Position numbers and translations under genes: made by a program. DNA of 64,000 nucleotides from Mesorhizobium sp. Root552 (GTDB taxonomy: Bacteria; Pseudomonadota; Alphaproteobacteria; Rhizobiales; Rhizobiaceae), in NCBI RefSeq assembly GCF_001427285.1, contig NZ_LMFV01000023.1, positions 251,478-315,477 on the forward strand, read 5' to 3'. Numbering within the stretch: position 1 is the first letter of the stretch; the number at the start of each line of letters is the position of its first letter. Below, one piece after another: positions 36,316 through 45,371 of this stretch. The notes under the pieces are model-generated. The model did not search any database. It saw nothing but the letters and a program-made list of their open reading frames with translations, and was not told the origin of the DNA.

Positions 36316-37824
36316 TTATGCCCAACGCCTGACAAATCCCGGCAGCTTTTCTGCCGGGAACAGCTTCAGCAACAAGCGCAGCGAATAAAGCCCCGTGACG
36401 GTCGTCAAGGCGATGCCGATCACGGTCGCCGGCCAGAACGGCAACAGCATCAGGGCTGCGAATGCAACGGCCGCTGCGGGCAGGAAGATCGCACCGAGCC
36501 TGAGATTTTCGGCTGACCATCTAAACCCGCTCATGCGGCGCACGATCATGTAGATCAGGCTGCCGTGCCAGACATAAAGGCTGAAGAAGGCAACACCGGC
36601 ACCCGTCAGGCCTATGAGCGGTACCAGCAGCCATGCCAACCCGACATGCACCGTGGTCGCTGCCACTTCCGTCCAGAAGAACACCTTTCGATCGCCCTTG
36701 GCAAGGACGATGAAACCCATTGGCCAGGCGACGATGCGCAGCATCATGCCAAGGCAGATCCAACGCAACAGGTCCACGGCGGGTATGAATTCATGTGAAT
36801 AGAATATGGTCATTACCAGCGGAGCCACCGTCAGCGTCGCCAGCAGCCCCGGTCCTGCCAGAAGGATGCTGATCTGCGCCTGCTCGTTGACGAGGCGGTT
36901 GCATTCCTGGTTGTCGTTCGCAACTGCCGTCAGACGTGGGAAAAAATCCGTGCCCATGGCTTGCAGGATGAAGCCTGCATAAAGCCCGCCCAGCGCCCAT
37001 GCAGCCTGATAGAGTCCGGCGGCCTCGAAACCCGAGTGCTTGAGCACGATCAGGCGGATTGCGTAGGCGGCCCCCGTGGTCAGGAAGGCGCTTGCCATGA
37101 AGACCACGCCCAGCTTGAGCAGCGCCGCGGCTTCCTCGCCCACCTCTCGCGTCGAGAGCTTTATCGGCTTTATCTTGATCTGTCTCGCGTACCACCATGA
37201 TGTCAGCACCGAGGCAAGCGCCATGGCGATGAACGCCGGCACGATCCCGGCTTCTCCGAAGAAATAGATCATCGGTATGGCGATAGTCGTGCTGAAGAAG
37301 GCGCCGAGCATGGTGATCTGGGCCAGATGCGAAATGCGCCGCATGCCTTGCACCAGGGCCATCAGGCCGGCCGACATCACTTGCAGGCAAACGGCAACGC
37401 CAAGCAGGGCGACCGCGACCACATGCGTGTCGTCGCCGAAAGTGAAACGCGCAACCGGAAATGCCAGCAGGCCTAGCAGGACGGCGCCGAACAGGCCAAG
37501 CAGGATGGAAACCCGCCGCAGCATCAACGTCGTTCGCGCAATCCTGTCTTCATCTTGCGTCGCGGTTGCCTCCGCGATCTGGCGCACGCCGCTTGCAGGA
37601 ATGCCGAGCCCCGCCAGGGTCTGGGTCAGGTCGATGATCGAGCCGTAGAGGCCCATCAGGCCGACGCCGGATGGTCCGAGCAGCAGGGCCATTGCCTTGT
37701 TGCGGATGATGGAGAAGCCGATATTGACGATGGACGAACCGCCGATCATCGCGGTCGACTTCAGGATCTGCGTATAGCTGTTCGATTTCGGCGGAACCGG
37801 TTCGCTCATCGCCGTCTCGGTCAT
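36316..37824 (-). CDS. Wzx-type polysaccharide flippase
   Basis: Up to 502 residues with about 12-14 hydrophobic helices, of the MOP/PST superfamily; closest in pattern to WzxE/O-antigen translocases (ALLLGPSGVGLMGLYGSIIDL, and the GFEAAGLYQAAWALGGLYAGFI segment). It would turn the undecaprenyl-linked repeat unit to the periplasmic face. ATG 37824 is used; ATG 37809 is an equally possible start and neither has a strong ribosome site. Its stop is 14 bases from that of the aminotransferase. Confidence 0.9.
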   Translation of the reverse strand: MTETAMSEPVPPKSNSYTQILKSTAMIGGSSIVNIGFSIIRNKAMALLLGPSGVGLMGLYGSIIDLTQTLAGLGIPASGVRQIAEATATQDEDRIARTTLMLRRVSILLGLFGAVLLGLLAFPVARFTFGDDTHVVAVALLGVAVCLQVMSAGLMALVQGMRRISHLAQITMLGAFFSTTIAIPMIYFFGEAGIVPAFIAMALASVLTSWWYARQIKIKPIKLSTREVGEEAAALLKLGVVFMASAFLTTGAAYAIRLIVLKHSGFEAAGLYQAAWALGGLYAGFILQAMGTDFFPRLTAVANDNQECNRLVNEQAQISILLAGPGLLATLTVAPLVMTIFYSHEFIPAVDLLRWICLGMMLRIVAWPMGFIVLAKGDRKVFFWTEVAATTVHVGLAWLLVPLIGLTGAGVAFFSLYVWHGSLIYMIVRRMSGFRWSAENLRLGAIFLPAAAVAFAALMLLPFWPATVIGIALTTVTGLYSLRLLLKLFPAEKLPGFVRRWA

Positions 37825-37917
37825 GAGGTCACACGTTGTTCCAGTCGGGCGGTGATGGCCGCGTCATGGCGCATGCGATCCGCGGTTCCGCGTCCGATCT
37901 GCCGAGGAAACCTTGTT

Positions 37918-39222
37918 TCACTGGCTGGCTTCCGGTTGCGCCGTCGTTGTTGAAGCAGCATCGGGCGAAGTCTCGCCGCCTTGCACCAACGCCAGCGACG
38001 AACTGACCTTCACCACGTCGCCCGGCAGCAATGCGGTGGATTCGCTTGCTGGAACTGCGACCTCCTGACCGTCATGCGTGCGGGTGATGGAGTAGCTGAT
38101 GGTTGCTTGCTCGCCGCTTGACGAAACGCTGGACGAGGACAGTGCGTCCAACAGCATTTTCTGTGACACGTCCCGCTTCAGCCTGAGCTGTTCGAGATTG
38201 GCCTGTTCGGCCTGTATCTCGCCGGCGACTTCGGTCTGGCGCCTGTCTTCGATGCCTTCCATGTTGCGTTTGGCTTCGGCGAGGTTCTGCCTTGCGCGCA
38301 TGATCGCAGTAACCTGGTCGAGGCGCTCGCCCCTGTAGCTCGCCACGACGCGTTCCAGTTCCGATTGCCGCGACATCACGGCAAAGCCCTTGCTGACCAG
38401 GCCCTTGACTGCATTGAGATCCCGCTCCGCCGCGGCAATGCCTTCATCCGCCGTTGCGGTCTTCTGTTCAAGCGCGCCTATCTCTGCCGTGAAAAGGTCC
38501 TGCAACTCCGACAGCGATTTCGTCTGCCGCGCCAGTTCCTTGGCGCGCGTGCCGAAAATCGTTTGTTCCTGATTGAATATGTCCTGTGCGAGGTTGCTTT
38601 CCGTTCCCGGGGCTATGGCAGGAAAATCAATCGTTTCGGCACCAGCGGCCTCGGCGCGCAACCGCGCGATCTTGGCCATGCTGCGCAAGATCTGGGCGTC
38701 CAGCCCGCGCAATTCGCCGACCAGTCCTACCTCGCTCTTGCCTGCGCCGAGGGTGCCGCGCCGCTCGCCGCCGCCCAGCGCCAGCGCCTGCAGGATCGTC
38801 ATGCCTTCACGGAATTTGTACTCGCCTGGCTTGGCAACATCGCCCACCACATAGACCGGCGGATACTCCACCACAGAGACCGTCGTATCCGGCTTGTCGA
38901 CAAGCCCGGTCTTGGCCTGGATGCGCTTGGCTATCTCCGCAGCCAGCTTGGTAGAGTCCATGTCGCCGATCTTCACGGACCCGATCACCGGAAGCTCCAG
39001 CGTGCCTTCCTCGGTTACGACATAGTCGCCGCCGAGTGCAGCCCACTGTTCATAAGCGCCCTTTATCGGCATCCATTGCAACACGGTGACGCGCACCTTG
39101 GTCTGTGCGACCAGTTCGCCGGCATTGGCCTGAGTTGGGAGGACGCCGCTTGCCAGCGCCACCGCATAGGCGAACATGGCGCCAAATGCCCGGCCGGTCA
39201 GAGTTCTGCGAAAGATAGTCAT
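37918..39222 (-). CDS. ExoF/Wza-type polysaccharide export protein
   Basis: 434 residues. A signal peptide (AFGAMFAYAVALASGVLPTQANA) leads to a polysaccharide export domain (GGDYVVTEEGTLELPVIGSVKIGDMDSTKLAAEIAKRI) and an SLBB domain (VYVVGDVAKPGEYKF). The C-terminal half is a long coiled coil (about 190-375) rather than an amphipathic barrel helix, as in rhizobial ExoF. No lipobox cysteine is visible. It probably bridges the periplasm toward an outer-membrane channel. The ATG at 39222 is used because the signal peptide starts there. Confidence 0.85.
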   Translation of the reverse strand: MTIFRRTLTGRAFGAMFAYAVALASGVLPTQANAGELVAQTKVRVTVLQWMPIKGAYEQWAALGGDYVVTEEGTLELPVIGSVKIGDMDSTKLAAEIAKRIQAKTGLVDKPDTTVSVVEYPPVYVVGDVAKPGEYKFREGMTILQALALGGGERRGTLGAGKSEVGLVGELRGLDAQILRSMAKIARLRAEAAGAETIDFPAIAPGTESNLAQDIFNQEQTIFGTRAKELARQTKSLSELQDLFTAEIGALEQKTATADEGIAAAERDLNAVKGLVSKGFAVMSRQSELERVVASYRGERLDQVTAIMRARQNLAEAKRNMEGIEDRRQTEVAGEIQAEQANLEQLRLKRDVSQKMLLDALSSSSVSSSGEQATISYSITRTHDGQEVAVPASESTALLPGDVVKVSSSLALVQGGETSPDAASTTTAQPEASQ

Positions 39223-39831
39223 TGCAGGCTCGCTTGTTCGAAAGCGGTAACCCCGTTCCGGGTGCCATCGCTGCTCAGGCACGTTGCGACGGAATTCCGC
39301 ATCGCCCGAACCGTTTCCGGGCCTTGGCAATGTGCCAACTTATCTGCCTCTTGCTAAGGTTTAGATCGGGGAGAAAGCCTCATCCATTCTGGTGTGAGGC
39401 GTATCGAAGGCTCCGCCAAACAGGATATTTTCGGTCTTCTGTGGCAACCCAGCCTTATTTTCGGCGCTACTGGCAACAATGCTTTACGTTGATGGCCGGC
39501 GGTGCGGGCGCACGGGCCGGAGAGGGCAGTCATTACGTAGCGTCATGGCTTCTGGCCTCACATTTGGCCACTCCCGTGGGAGCAGGCTGTCCAAACGATT
39601 GAGAACGCCCGATTGAGCCGGCTAGTCCATTTGGAGGAGGCCGATGATCCTGCCGACCCTCCGGGCATCCCACGTTTGGGTTGAGCCTCAACCCTATTGC
39701 CCCATCGCGGCGTTTAAGTTCCTGCAATATCGTCGTTATCGGCCGAACTCGCCTGGCGCCTCAGTTGCGCCTGCGTGGGGCAGTTGGCAGGGGTGGGTCG
39801 GATTGGGCAATCCAGGAAGAAGTCGGAGCCA
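39223..39831. other. Long divergent intergenic region
   Basis: About 600 bases between the export gene (leftward) and the second LuxR-type regulator (rightward). Small open frames here show no ribosome site or protein pattern. Apart from the palindrome at 39678-39694 no defined element was found. It likely holds the promoter of the export/flippase operon. Confidence 0.4.
39678..39694. promoter_or_regulatory. 17-base perfect palindrome
   Basis: gggttgag (39678-39685) and ctcaaccc (39687-39694) are perfect complements around a single central C. The symmetry suits a dimeric DNA-binding protein. It lies about 140 bases upstream of the regulator and 460 from the export gene. Confidence 0.45.
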
Positions 39832-40608
39832 ATGGAAGCAACAAGCGAAGCGGCCATGAATGGAAAGCGAGCCGCGGTTGGGGCGTTCGAATCGCGAAAG
39901 ACCGTTCTTTTCGTGACGGCACCTGGTGCGATATCGGGCAGCTTGGTCTACGCGCTCGACCACGAGTTCCCGTGGCTCGACATCAAGCAGATGGATAGGG
40001 TGGAAGCGGCATGTGCGGCCTTTGCCTTCCCGGTGGCACTGATCCTGATCGATCCTATGCTTTTGCCGGCGGCGCAGCGCTTGTCCGAGGAACTGACGCG
40101 GCGGCATCCGCATGCGATGATCGCGCTGATCGATTCCGACAGCCAGAATTCGCCGCTGATATTCCCCGACATTTGTGAATCACAGTTGGTTCGCGGGGTA
40201 TTGCCGATGAACCTTCGGCTCGACGTGTGGCTGTCGGTCGTGCGGCTGATGCTTCGCGGCGGCGAGTACTTCCCCGTCGGCATGCTGCATTCCTACGCGC
40301 AGAAGATCGCCTCCGCGCCTCAGCCGTCTTCGGCCTTCGTCGAACTTCCCGTTCAGAGATCGGCGCGGGCGGATCGCGTCGCCGACCTGACCCCGCGCGA
40401 AATGCAGATATTGGAAATGGTCTCGCGTGGGCTTCAGAACAAGGCGATTGCCGCAGAGTTCAATCTGTCCGAGCACACTGTGAAGATCCATCTGCACAAC
40501 ATCATCAGCAAGCTCGGCATCCACAACCGCACCGAGGCAGCGGCGCGCTACCGCGACCATCAGGCAGGGCGCATCCGCATCACCGGCAACGGCGCAGGCG
40601 AAGGCTGA
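39832..40608 (+). CDS. LuxR-type regulator with atypical receiver domain
   Basis: 258 residues: receiver-like domain (about 22-150) plus LuxR/FixJ helix-turn-helix (184-240, TPREMQILEMVSRGLQNKAIA and VKIHLHNIISKLGIHNRTEAA). The acidic pair and the conserved Lys are absent (VTAPGAI, VRGVLPM), but an Asp remains at the acceptor position (ILIDPML, Asp74). Related in layout to the regulator at 11943, so the EPS locus has one at each end. ATG 39832 is chosen with GGAG just upstream; ATG 39856 is possible. Confidence 0.85.
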   Translation: MEATSEAAMNGKRAAVGAFESRKTVLFVTAPGAISGSLVYALDHEFPWLDIKQMDRVEAACAAFAFPVALILIDPMLLPAAQRLSEELTRRHPHAMIALIDSDSQNSPLIFPDICESQLVRGVLPMNLRLDVWLSVVRLMLRGGEYFPVGMLHSYAQKIASAPQPSSAFVELPVQRSARADRVADLTPREMQILEMVSRGLQNKAIAAEFNLSEHTVKIHLHNIISKLGIHNRTEAAARYRDHQAGRIRITGNGAGEG

Positions 40609-40630
40609 CGGCAGCAATGATACGGACATG

Positions 40631-40658
40631 AGCCCCGGCATTCGCGCCGGGGCTTTTT
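40631..40658 (+). terminator. Rho-independent terminator of the second LuxR-type gene
   Basis: agccccggc (40631-40639) pairs with gccggggct (40646-40654) and is followed by tttttc. Strong stem and T-run. The convergent glutamine-synthetase-like gene ends at 40666, and its own transcript may also use this stem. Confidence 0.9.
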
Positions 40659-40665
40659 CATGCCG

Positions 40666-42024
40666 TCAAACGGCTTCCAGATAGGTTTCGAACTCGAAAT
40701 TGTTCACCCTGAGCGCGAATGTCTCCAGCTCCTGCTTCTTGCAGGCAACGAGCGAGCCGCGCAGCGCATCGGGAAAAATTTCCGCGACAAGCTTGCCGTG
40801 CTCGAAGCTGGCGATAGCGGACGCCCAGTCGGGGGGCAGCTTCGCAAGGTCGCTGCGGTCATAGGCATCGGTAGCGATCGGCTCTCCGGGCGACATCTGC
40901 CGCTCTATGCCTACCAGCGCCGCGCCGAGAATAGCGGCAAGCACCAGATATGGATTGGCGTCCGCTCCTGAAACGCGGTGCTCGATGCGGCGCGCGCTTG
41001 CCGGTCCGCCAGGAATGCGGATTGCCACCATGCGGTTTTCGTAACCCCATGCGACCGCGGTTGGCGCGTAGGACTTCGGCCGTAGCCGGCGATAGGAGTT
41101 GAAATGCGGCGCAAACACCAGCGTGCTTTCGGCCATTGCCGCGAGCAGCCCGGCGACCGCATGGCGCATCAGCTCCGAACCTTGTTCGGTGCCGTCGTCG
41201 AACACATTGCGCCCTTCGCCGTCGATGAGGCTGAAATGGACATGGAACCCGTTGCCGGCGCGTTTGCCGTAGGGCTTGGCCATGAACGAGGCGATGAAGC
41301 CGTGCTTGCGCGCGATGCCTTTCACGGTGCGCTTGAACAGCACCGCATCGTCGGCGGCCCGCAGGGCGTCGGCGACGTGGTTGAGATTGATCTCGAACTG
41401 GCCGACGCCGTTTTCCGCAATGGCCGTATCGACCGGAATGTCCTGCAAGCGGCAGGCTTCATAGACGTCGTGCATGAACGCTTCGAAATCGTCGATCTCG
41501 TCGATGGAAAGCGCCGCGTCGGAATCAAGCCGCCGCCCTGTGACCGGCGATACCGGGCCGCGCGGACGCGCCGATTTTGGATCGACCAGATAGAACTCGA
41601 GTTCCGTCGCGGCCACAGGCGTCAGGCCAAGCGTCTTGTATCGGTCGAGAATGCGGGCCAGCGCGCGTCGCGGGTCGCCGAGAAAGGGTGCGCCGGTTTC
41701 ATCGCTGAGCCAAAGTGGAATGAGCGCGGTGGGGTAGGCGGTCCAGTCCATCGGCAAGATGCCGCGCCCCGTCCAGTGGCAGATGCCGTCGGCGTCGCCG
41801 GTAGAGAAAACCTGCTTGTTGCCTTCGATGTCTTCGCCCCAAACATCGACGCCGCTGATCGAATAGGGCATGCGCAACTTGCCCTCGAGAGCCTTCCGTG
41901 CCTGTTCGACGGGAATGCGCTTGCCGCGCATGATGCCGTTGAGATCGCAGACCGCAGCCCTCAGGCTCTGGATATCGGGTCTGCTTGAAAGCCAGTCCAA
42001 AACGCCATCTATCGTATCACTCAA
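40666..42024 (-). CDS. Glutamine-synthetase family protein (gamma-glutamylpolyamine synthetase-like)
   Basis: 452-residue protein of the glutamine synthetase superfamily, class resembling PuuA. ATELEFYLVD supplies metal-binding glutamates, GVGQFEINLNH and NGFHVHFSL carry further metal and ATP residues, and RIPGGPASARRIEHR is the substrate/ATP arginine segment. PuuA-type enzymes ligate glutamate to putrescine or other amines. No puuB/C/D genes are adjacent, so the amine is unknown. The start is TTG 42024, with GGAGG six bases upstream. Confidence 0.86.
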   Translation of the reverse strand: MSDTIDGVLDWLSSRPDIQSLRAAVCDLNGIMRGKRIPVEQARKALEGKLRMPYSISGVDVWGEDIEGNKQVFSTGDADGICHWTGRGILPMDWTAYPTALIPLWLSDETGAPFLGDPRRALARILDRYKTLGLTPVAATELEFYLVDPKSARPRGPVSPVTGRRLDSDAALSIDEIDDFEAFMHDVYEACRLQDIPVDTAIAENGVGQFEINLNHVADALRAADDAVLFKRTVKGIARKHGFIASFMAKPYGKRAGNGFHVHFSLIDGEGRNVFDDGTEQGSELMRHAVAGLLAAMAESTLVFAPHFNSYRRLRPKSYAPTAVAWGYENRMVAIRIPGGPASARRIEHRVSGADANPYLVLAAILGAALVGIERQMSPGEPIATDAYDRSDLAKLPPDWASAIASFEHGKLVAEIFPDALRGSLVACKKQELETFALRVNNFEFETYLEAV

Positions 42025-42409
42025 TTGCTACCTCCGGTCTGGTTGAACATATGTGCGAAATCGTAGCCCGTTCGCAGACGATGAGCTGGTCATAGCTTTG
42101 CGGCCGGCGTGTTCTGTCGCTTGCGGCGCATTGAGGCCAAGGCAATGCCTGCCCGTGCAGCGCGCCGCGCTGCGGGTTCGATCGATCGGTTTGTCTCGAT
42201 CCCGGAATTTTGTTTCTTCTACCCCGTTCACCCGGTTGAAAGGCAAAAGCGGACGCCAAACGCGGCTTGGCTTTGCTTGAACAGCCTTTCATGCGGCCCG
42301 TATGGAGCGGGCCGTCGTCTTGATCGCACCTTACCGAGGAGTTGGCGAAAAGCCAAGCTCAGGTGCCTTGGCCCGCTTTGTTGCCCGCCAATGGCAGGTC
42401 CGATGCCCA
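42025..42409. other. Gene-free stretch upstream of the glutamine-synthetase-like gene
   Basis: About 385 bases. The inverted repeat cggcccg (42294-42300) / cgggccg (42308-42314) lies near the end of the upstream hydrolase gene; it has no T-run, so terminator function is uncertain. No open frame here has a ribosome site with a recognisable product. Confidence 0.35.
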
Positions 42410-43255
42410 TCAAAGGTACTTGGACAGGAACGTCTTGATTTGCTCGACCGCATCATCCGCCGCCTCAGGATCATAGCGCAGGATGTGACCGTCCTGTCGC
42501 TCATCTACACCTTCGAGGTCGAACAGATGATGAGCGCCGGGATAGACTTTCAAAACGACTTCGCTGGACGGGCCTGTGACGGCGGCAAATGTTCTGCAGC
42601 GTTCCGCCGGTGACCAATCGTCCGATGCGCCGGTCAGGATGAGCAGCGGCACGGCAATCTCCATCGGCTCATCGCACCATGGGTAAAGGGCAATTGCCGC
42701 CTGGAAAGATTTCAGCTCCAAATCCGAAATGGTCGCCCGGCTTGCTGCGTTCAGCACCGCCCAACCGCCGTGGGACATGCCGAACACGGCGATCCGCGCG
42801 GGGTCTACAAATGGCATGGCCGCCAGAAATGCCTTCGCGCCGTAGGCGTCGAGCGCCCTCGTCTCGCCGGTGATCGATCCGCCGTTTTCGCAGATTGAAG
42901 CCTTTCCACGAGGCCCGAAACTGTCGACGTCCAGCACGACATATCCCCAACCGGCCAGCCTGCCCAACCAGACATCGTTCCAGCGCCAGATACCTCCGCA
43001 CCCATGCATCAGAACGACTGCGGGAAACGGCCCTTGGCCATTGGGCTTCTTCAAGCGGCCATTGAGGAGCAGGCCGGGGAAAGGCTTTGGGTTCCTGCCC
43101 TGTTGGAGAGCTTGCTTGGTTTGATATGGCGTGGGCGAATAGGTGGCACTTTCGAAGTGAACGATTTCGTCTGCTTTCGCGGTTCCGATGTCCACCATGC
43201 CAGCACAAAGCCAAGCTGCCAGCAGCATAAGCCATGTTTTGATGTGGGCTGTCAT
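42410..43255 (-). CDS. Secreted dienelactone-hydrolase-family protein
   Basis: 281-residue alpha/beta hydrolase with an N-terminal signal peptide (TWLMLLAAWLCAGMVDIGTAKA). The nucleophile is the serine of GMSHGG (about 158-163); the acid is in TGASDDWSP and the histidine in YPGAHHLFD. Unlike the operon enzyme at 7168, which uses Cys, this is a Ser hydrolase and periplasmic. Substrate unknown. It is 31 bases from the M20 gene end and on the same strand, possibly one operon. Confidence 0.85.
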   Translation of the reverse strand: MTAHIKTWLMLLAAWLCAGMVDIGTAKADEIVHFESATYSPTPYQTKQALQQGRNPKPFPGLLLNGRLKKPNGQGPFPAVVLMHGCGGIWRWNDVWLGRLAGWGYVVLDVDSFGPRGKASICENGGSITGETRALDAYGAKAFLAAMPFVDPARIAVFGMSHGGWAVLNAASRATISDLELKSFQAAIALYPWCDEPMEIAVPLLILTGASDDWSPAERCRTFAAVTGPSSEVVLKVYPGAHHLFDLEGVDERQDGHILRYDPEAADDAVEQIKTFLSKYL

Positions 43256-43286
43256 GATCGAGCACCCATCACGTCATTTGGTGAAA

Positions 43287-44435
43287 TTATCCCAGGATGT
43301 TTCGCGCCGTGCGCATGAATACCTTTGATCCGATCGGAATAAGATCGTCCGGAAAGTCATAATCCGGATTGTGCAGGGCGGGGTGCTGTTCGCCGGCCCC
43401 CAGGAAAAACATCGCCGACGAGGCATTGTGGCCGAACACGCCGAAGTCCTCCGAAGCGCGCATCGGCAGGCCATCTTCCGCGTGCAAGATGCCTTCTTCA
43501 TCGAGCGCGCGCTGCAAATGTTCTACGGCGTCCGAAGCGTTGACGCTGGCGACAAAAATCTCATGATAATCAAAGCGGGCGGACAGCCGGTTGCGGCTCG
43601 CGATCTTCATGACCAGCGATTCGGCAGCAGCACACAGATTTGCCATGCGCTCGTCGCGCCGGGTCCTAAGCGTTGCCCAGACCTCACCGTACCCGGGGGC
43701 AATGCCGAATACGGCCTCCCCCATCGCAGCATGGGTTATCGTTACCATGCCGAATTCATCGTCCGCGAAAGTTCCACTGCCAAGCTTCGGAAGTGAAGGC
43801 ATCAGTTCGCTGATTGCCAGCATGGGCGACACGCCGGTTTCCGGCATCGACGAATGAGCGGTCTTGCCCTCCAACACGATCCGCATGCCGCGGGAAGCAC
43901 AATTGACCACGCCGGTTCTGATCCGCACTTCGCCGAACGGCACGCCGGGCAGATTGTGCAATGAGAAAGCGAAGTCCGGCGCAATCTCGCCAAAGCGTGG
44001 GTCCGCGACGACGTCGGCCGCACCGTTGCCGGTTTCTTCCGCCGGCTGGAACATCAGGACGACGCGACCCCGGGCTGGCCTCTGGCGTCCAAACTGACGC
44101 CCAAGCGCGCCCAGCATTGCCGTATGTCCGTCATGTCCGCACATATGCGATTTGCCTGGCGCCAACGAGGCATGCAGCACCCCTGAAATTTCATGGATTG
44201 GCAGGGCATCCAGTTCCGAACGGAACATCACTGTCGGTCCGGGCCTGCCGCTTTCATAGACGGCCGCCACGCCGTACCCGCCCAGTTTCGTCAGGATTCT
44301 GTCCGGCTTCGTCTCGCCTATGAATTCGACCACCTCGCTTGCGGTCTTTTGTTCTTCATTCGAGATTTCCGGATGCTGATGCAGCTTCCGTCGCCACGCC
44401 GTGAGTTCGACGATATCTCGATTGGTAAGTGTCAC
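43287..44435 (-). CDS. M20-family amidohydrolase
   Basis: 382-residue metallopeptidase of the M20D amidohydrolase group (hippurate hydrolase, N-acyl-amino-acid and indoleacetyl-amino-acid hydrolases). Metal ligands are seen in SHMCGHDGHTAML and PAEETGNGA, in LHNLPG, and the late FGVFGHNASSAMFFLG. The dimerisation domain is present. It hydrolyses N-acyl amino acids in the cytosol; acyl group unknown. Start GTG 44435 with GGAG eight bases upstream. Confidence 0.9.
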   Translation of the reverse strand: MTLTNRDIVELTAWRRKLHQHPEISNEEQKTASEVVEFIGETKPDRILTKLGGYGVAAVYESGRPGPTVMFRSELDALPIHEISGVLHASLAPGKSHMCGHDGHTAMLGALGRQFGRQRPARGRVVLMFQPAEETGNGAADVVADPRFGEIAPDFAFSLHNLPGVPFGEVRIRTGVVNCASRGMRIVLEGKTAHSSMPETGVSPMLAISELMPSLPKLGSGTFADDEFGMVTITHAAMGEAVFGIAPGYGEVWATLRTRRDERMANLCAAAESLVMKIASRNRLSARFDYHEIFVASVNASDAVEHLQRALDEEGILHAEDGLPMRASEDFGVFGHNASSAMFFLGAGEQHPALHNPDYDFPDDLIPIGSKVFMRTARNILG

Positions 44436-44544
44436 GTTTCAAACTCCGCCCGTAGCGACGTCCTTGGTAACATGCGCAGTGTTGGCGCGTAAGAACCCGG
44501 TGGAACTGCAACGGCGACCTGTAGCCCGGCTTCAAACCTGCATT

Positions 44545-45216
44545 CTACTTTCTTGAACGCGTTGGCCAGCTCCGCAATTCTGCATGCCGCGAGAAGCCTT
44601 GCTCGCTGTGGATCAGGCAGAATGCCTGCACTCTCCATTCCAGCAGTTCGATTTCCTGTTCGGGCACCATGCGGGAATCGTAGAGCAGCGTCATGTGCGG
44701 CGTAAACGCCTTTCGAACCTTCCGGGCAAGTCCGCTCCACCGCATGGCGTCGCCCAGACGGCGATGGAAGTCGAACAATTCTTCATTGCCGCCTTTCGAG
44801 ATCAGCACCACTGGCAGGTGGTTGCTGTTGCCGGCGAAGCTCACGACCCGGTCGAAGCAGACGGAAAATTCAACAAACTCGATCCGGCTGGCTGCATCTT
44901 CGGCCTTCAGTTCGATGCCGGGGTTGCGTCCGTCGAAAGTGCCCAACCCGTGCACGCTGACGTGGTAGCGGCGGGGGCCAAGTGGCTTGCCCCGCAGGCC
45001 ATGTCTTTCGATGACGCTGTCCGCGATCCGATCGGCCAGTAGAGCCGTGGCTTCTGTAGGGCGAAGTGCGAAAAAGAGATTGTCTGCACGCTTTGCGCCA
45101 AGACCGGGCAGGATCAGTTGCCCATCTGCTTGGCCCAGTTTACCGGCCGGCAAGGCGACTTTGCGCAGAGGCGCATCGCTCCTCTGCGACAGAGTGAAAC
45201 CAAGATCGTATTGCAT
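44545..45216 (-). CDS. 2'-5' RNA ligase-like 2H phosphoesterase
   Basis: 223-residue protein of the 2H phosphoesterase superfamily, like ThpR/LigT. The two catalytic motifs are HVSVHG (first H-x-S/T) and PHMTLLYD (second H-x-T). Such enzymes act as RNA cyclic phosphodiesterases or 2'-5' ligases. The ATG at 45216 is used; its ribosome site is weak. Divergent from the aldehyde dehydrogenase operon with about 155 bases between them. Confidence 0.78.
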   Translation of the reverse strand: MQYDLGFTLSQRSDAPLRKVALPAGKLGQADGQLILPGLGAKRADNLFFALRPTEATALLADRIADSVIERHGLRGKPLGPRRYHVSVHGLGTFDGRNPGIELKAEDAASRIEFVEFSVCFDRVVSFAGNSNHLPVVLISKGGNEELFDFHRRLGDAMRWSGLARKVRKAFTPHMTLLYDSRMVPEQEIELLEWRVQAFCLIHSEQGFSRHAELRSWPTRSRK

Positions 45217-45371
45217 GCAGCAATTTAGAACAAATAGAGAACATTGTAAATGTGGGAAGCAGTCCCGGTCGCGTGATCGTGTTCCGGTGGGGCGCAAGTT
45301 CGCGGTGGCATATCGCTGGTTCTGCCGATATCGTGCGCCGGACGGTTTCCGAACTAGGGCAAGGCGGTCAG

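Noticed and set aside
45252..45371. Upstream extension of the aldehyde dehydrogenase
   Set aside because: The 40 extra residues are not part of the family; a ribosome site precedes ATG 45372.
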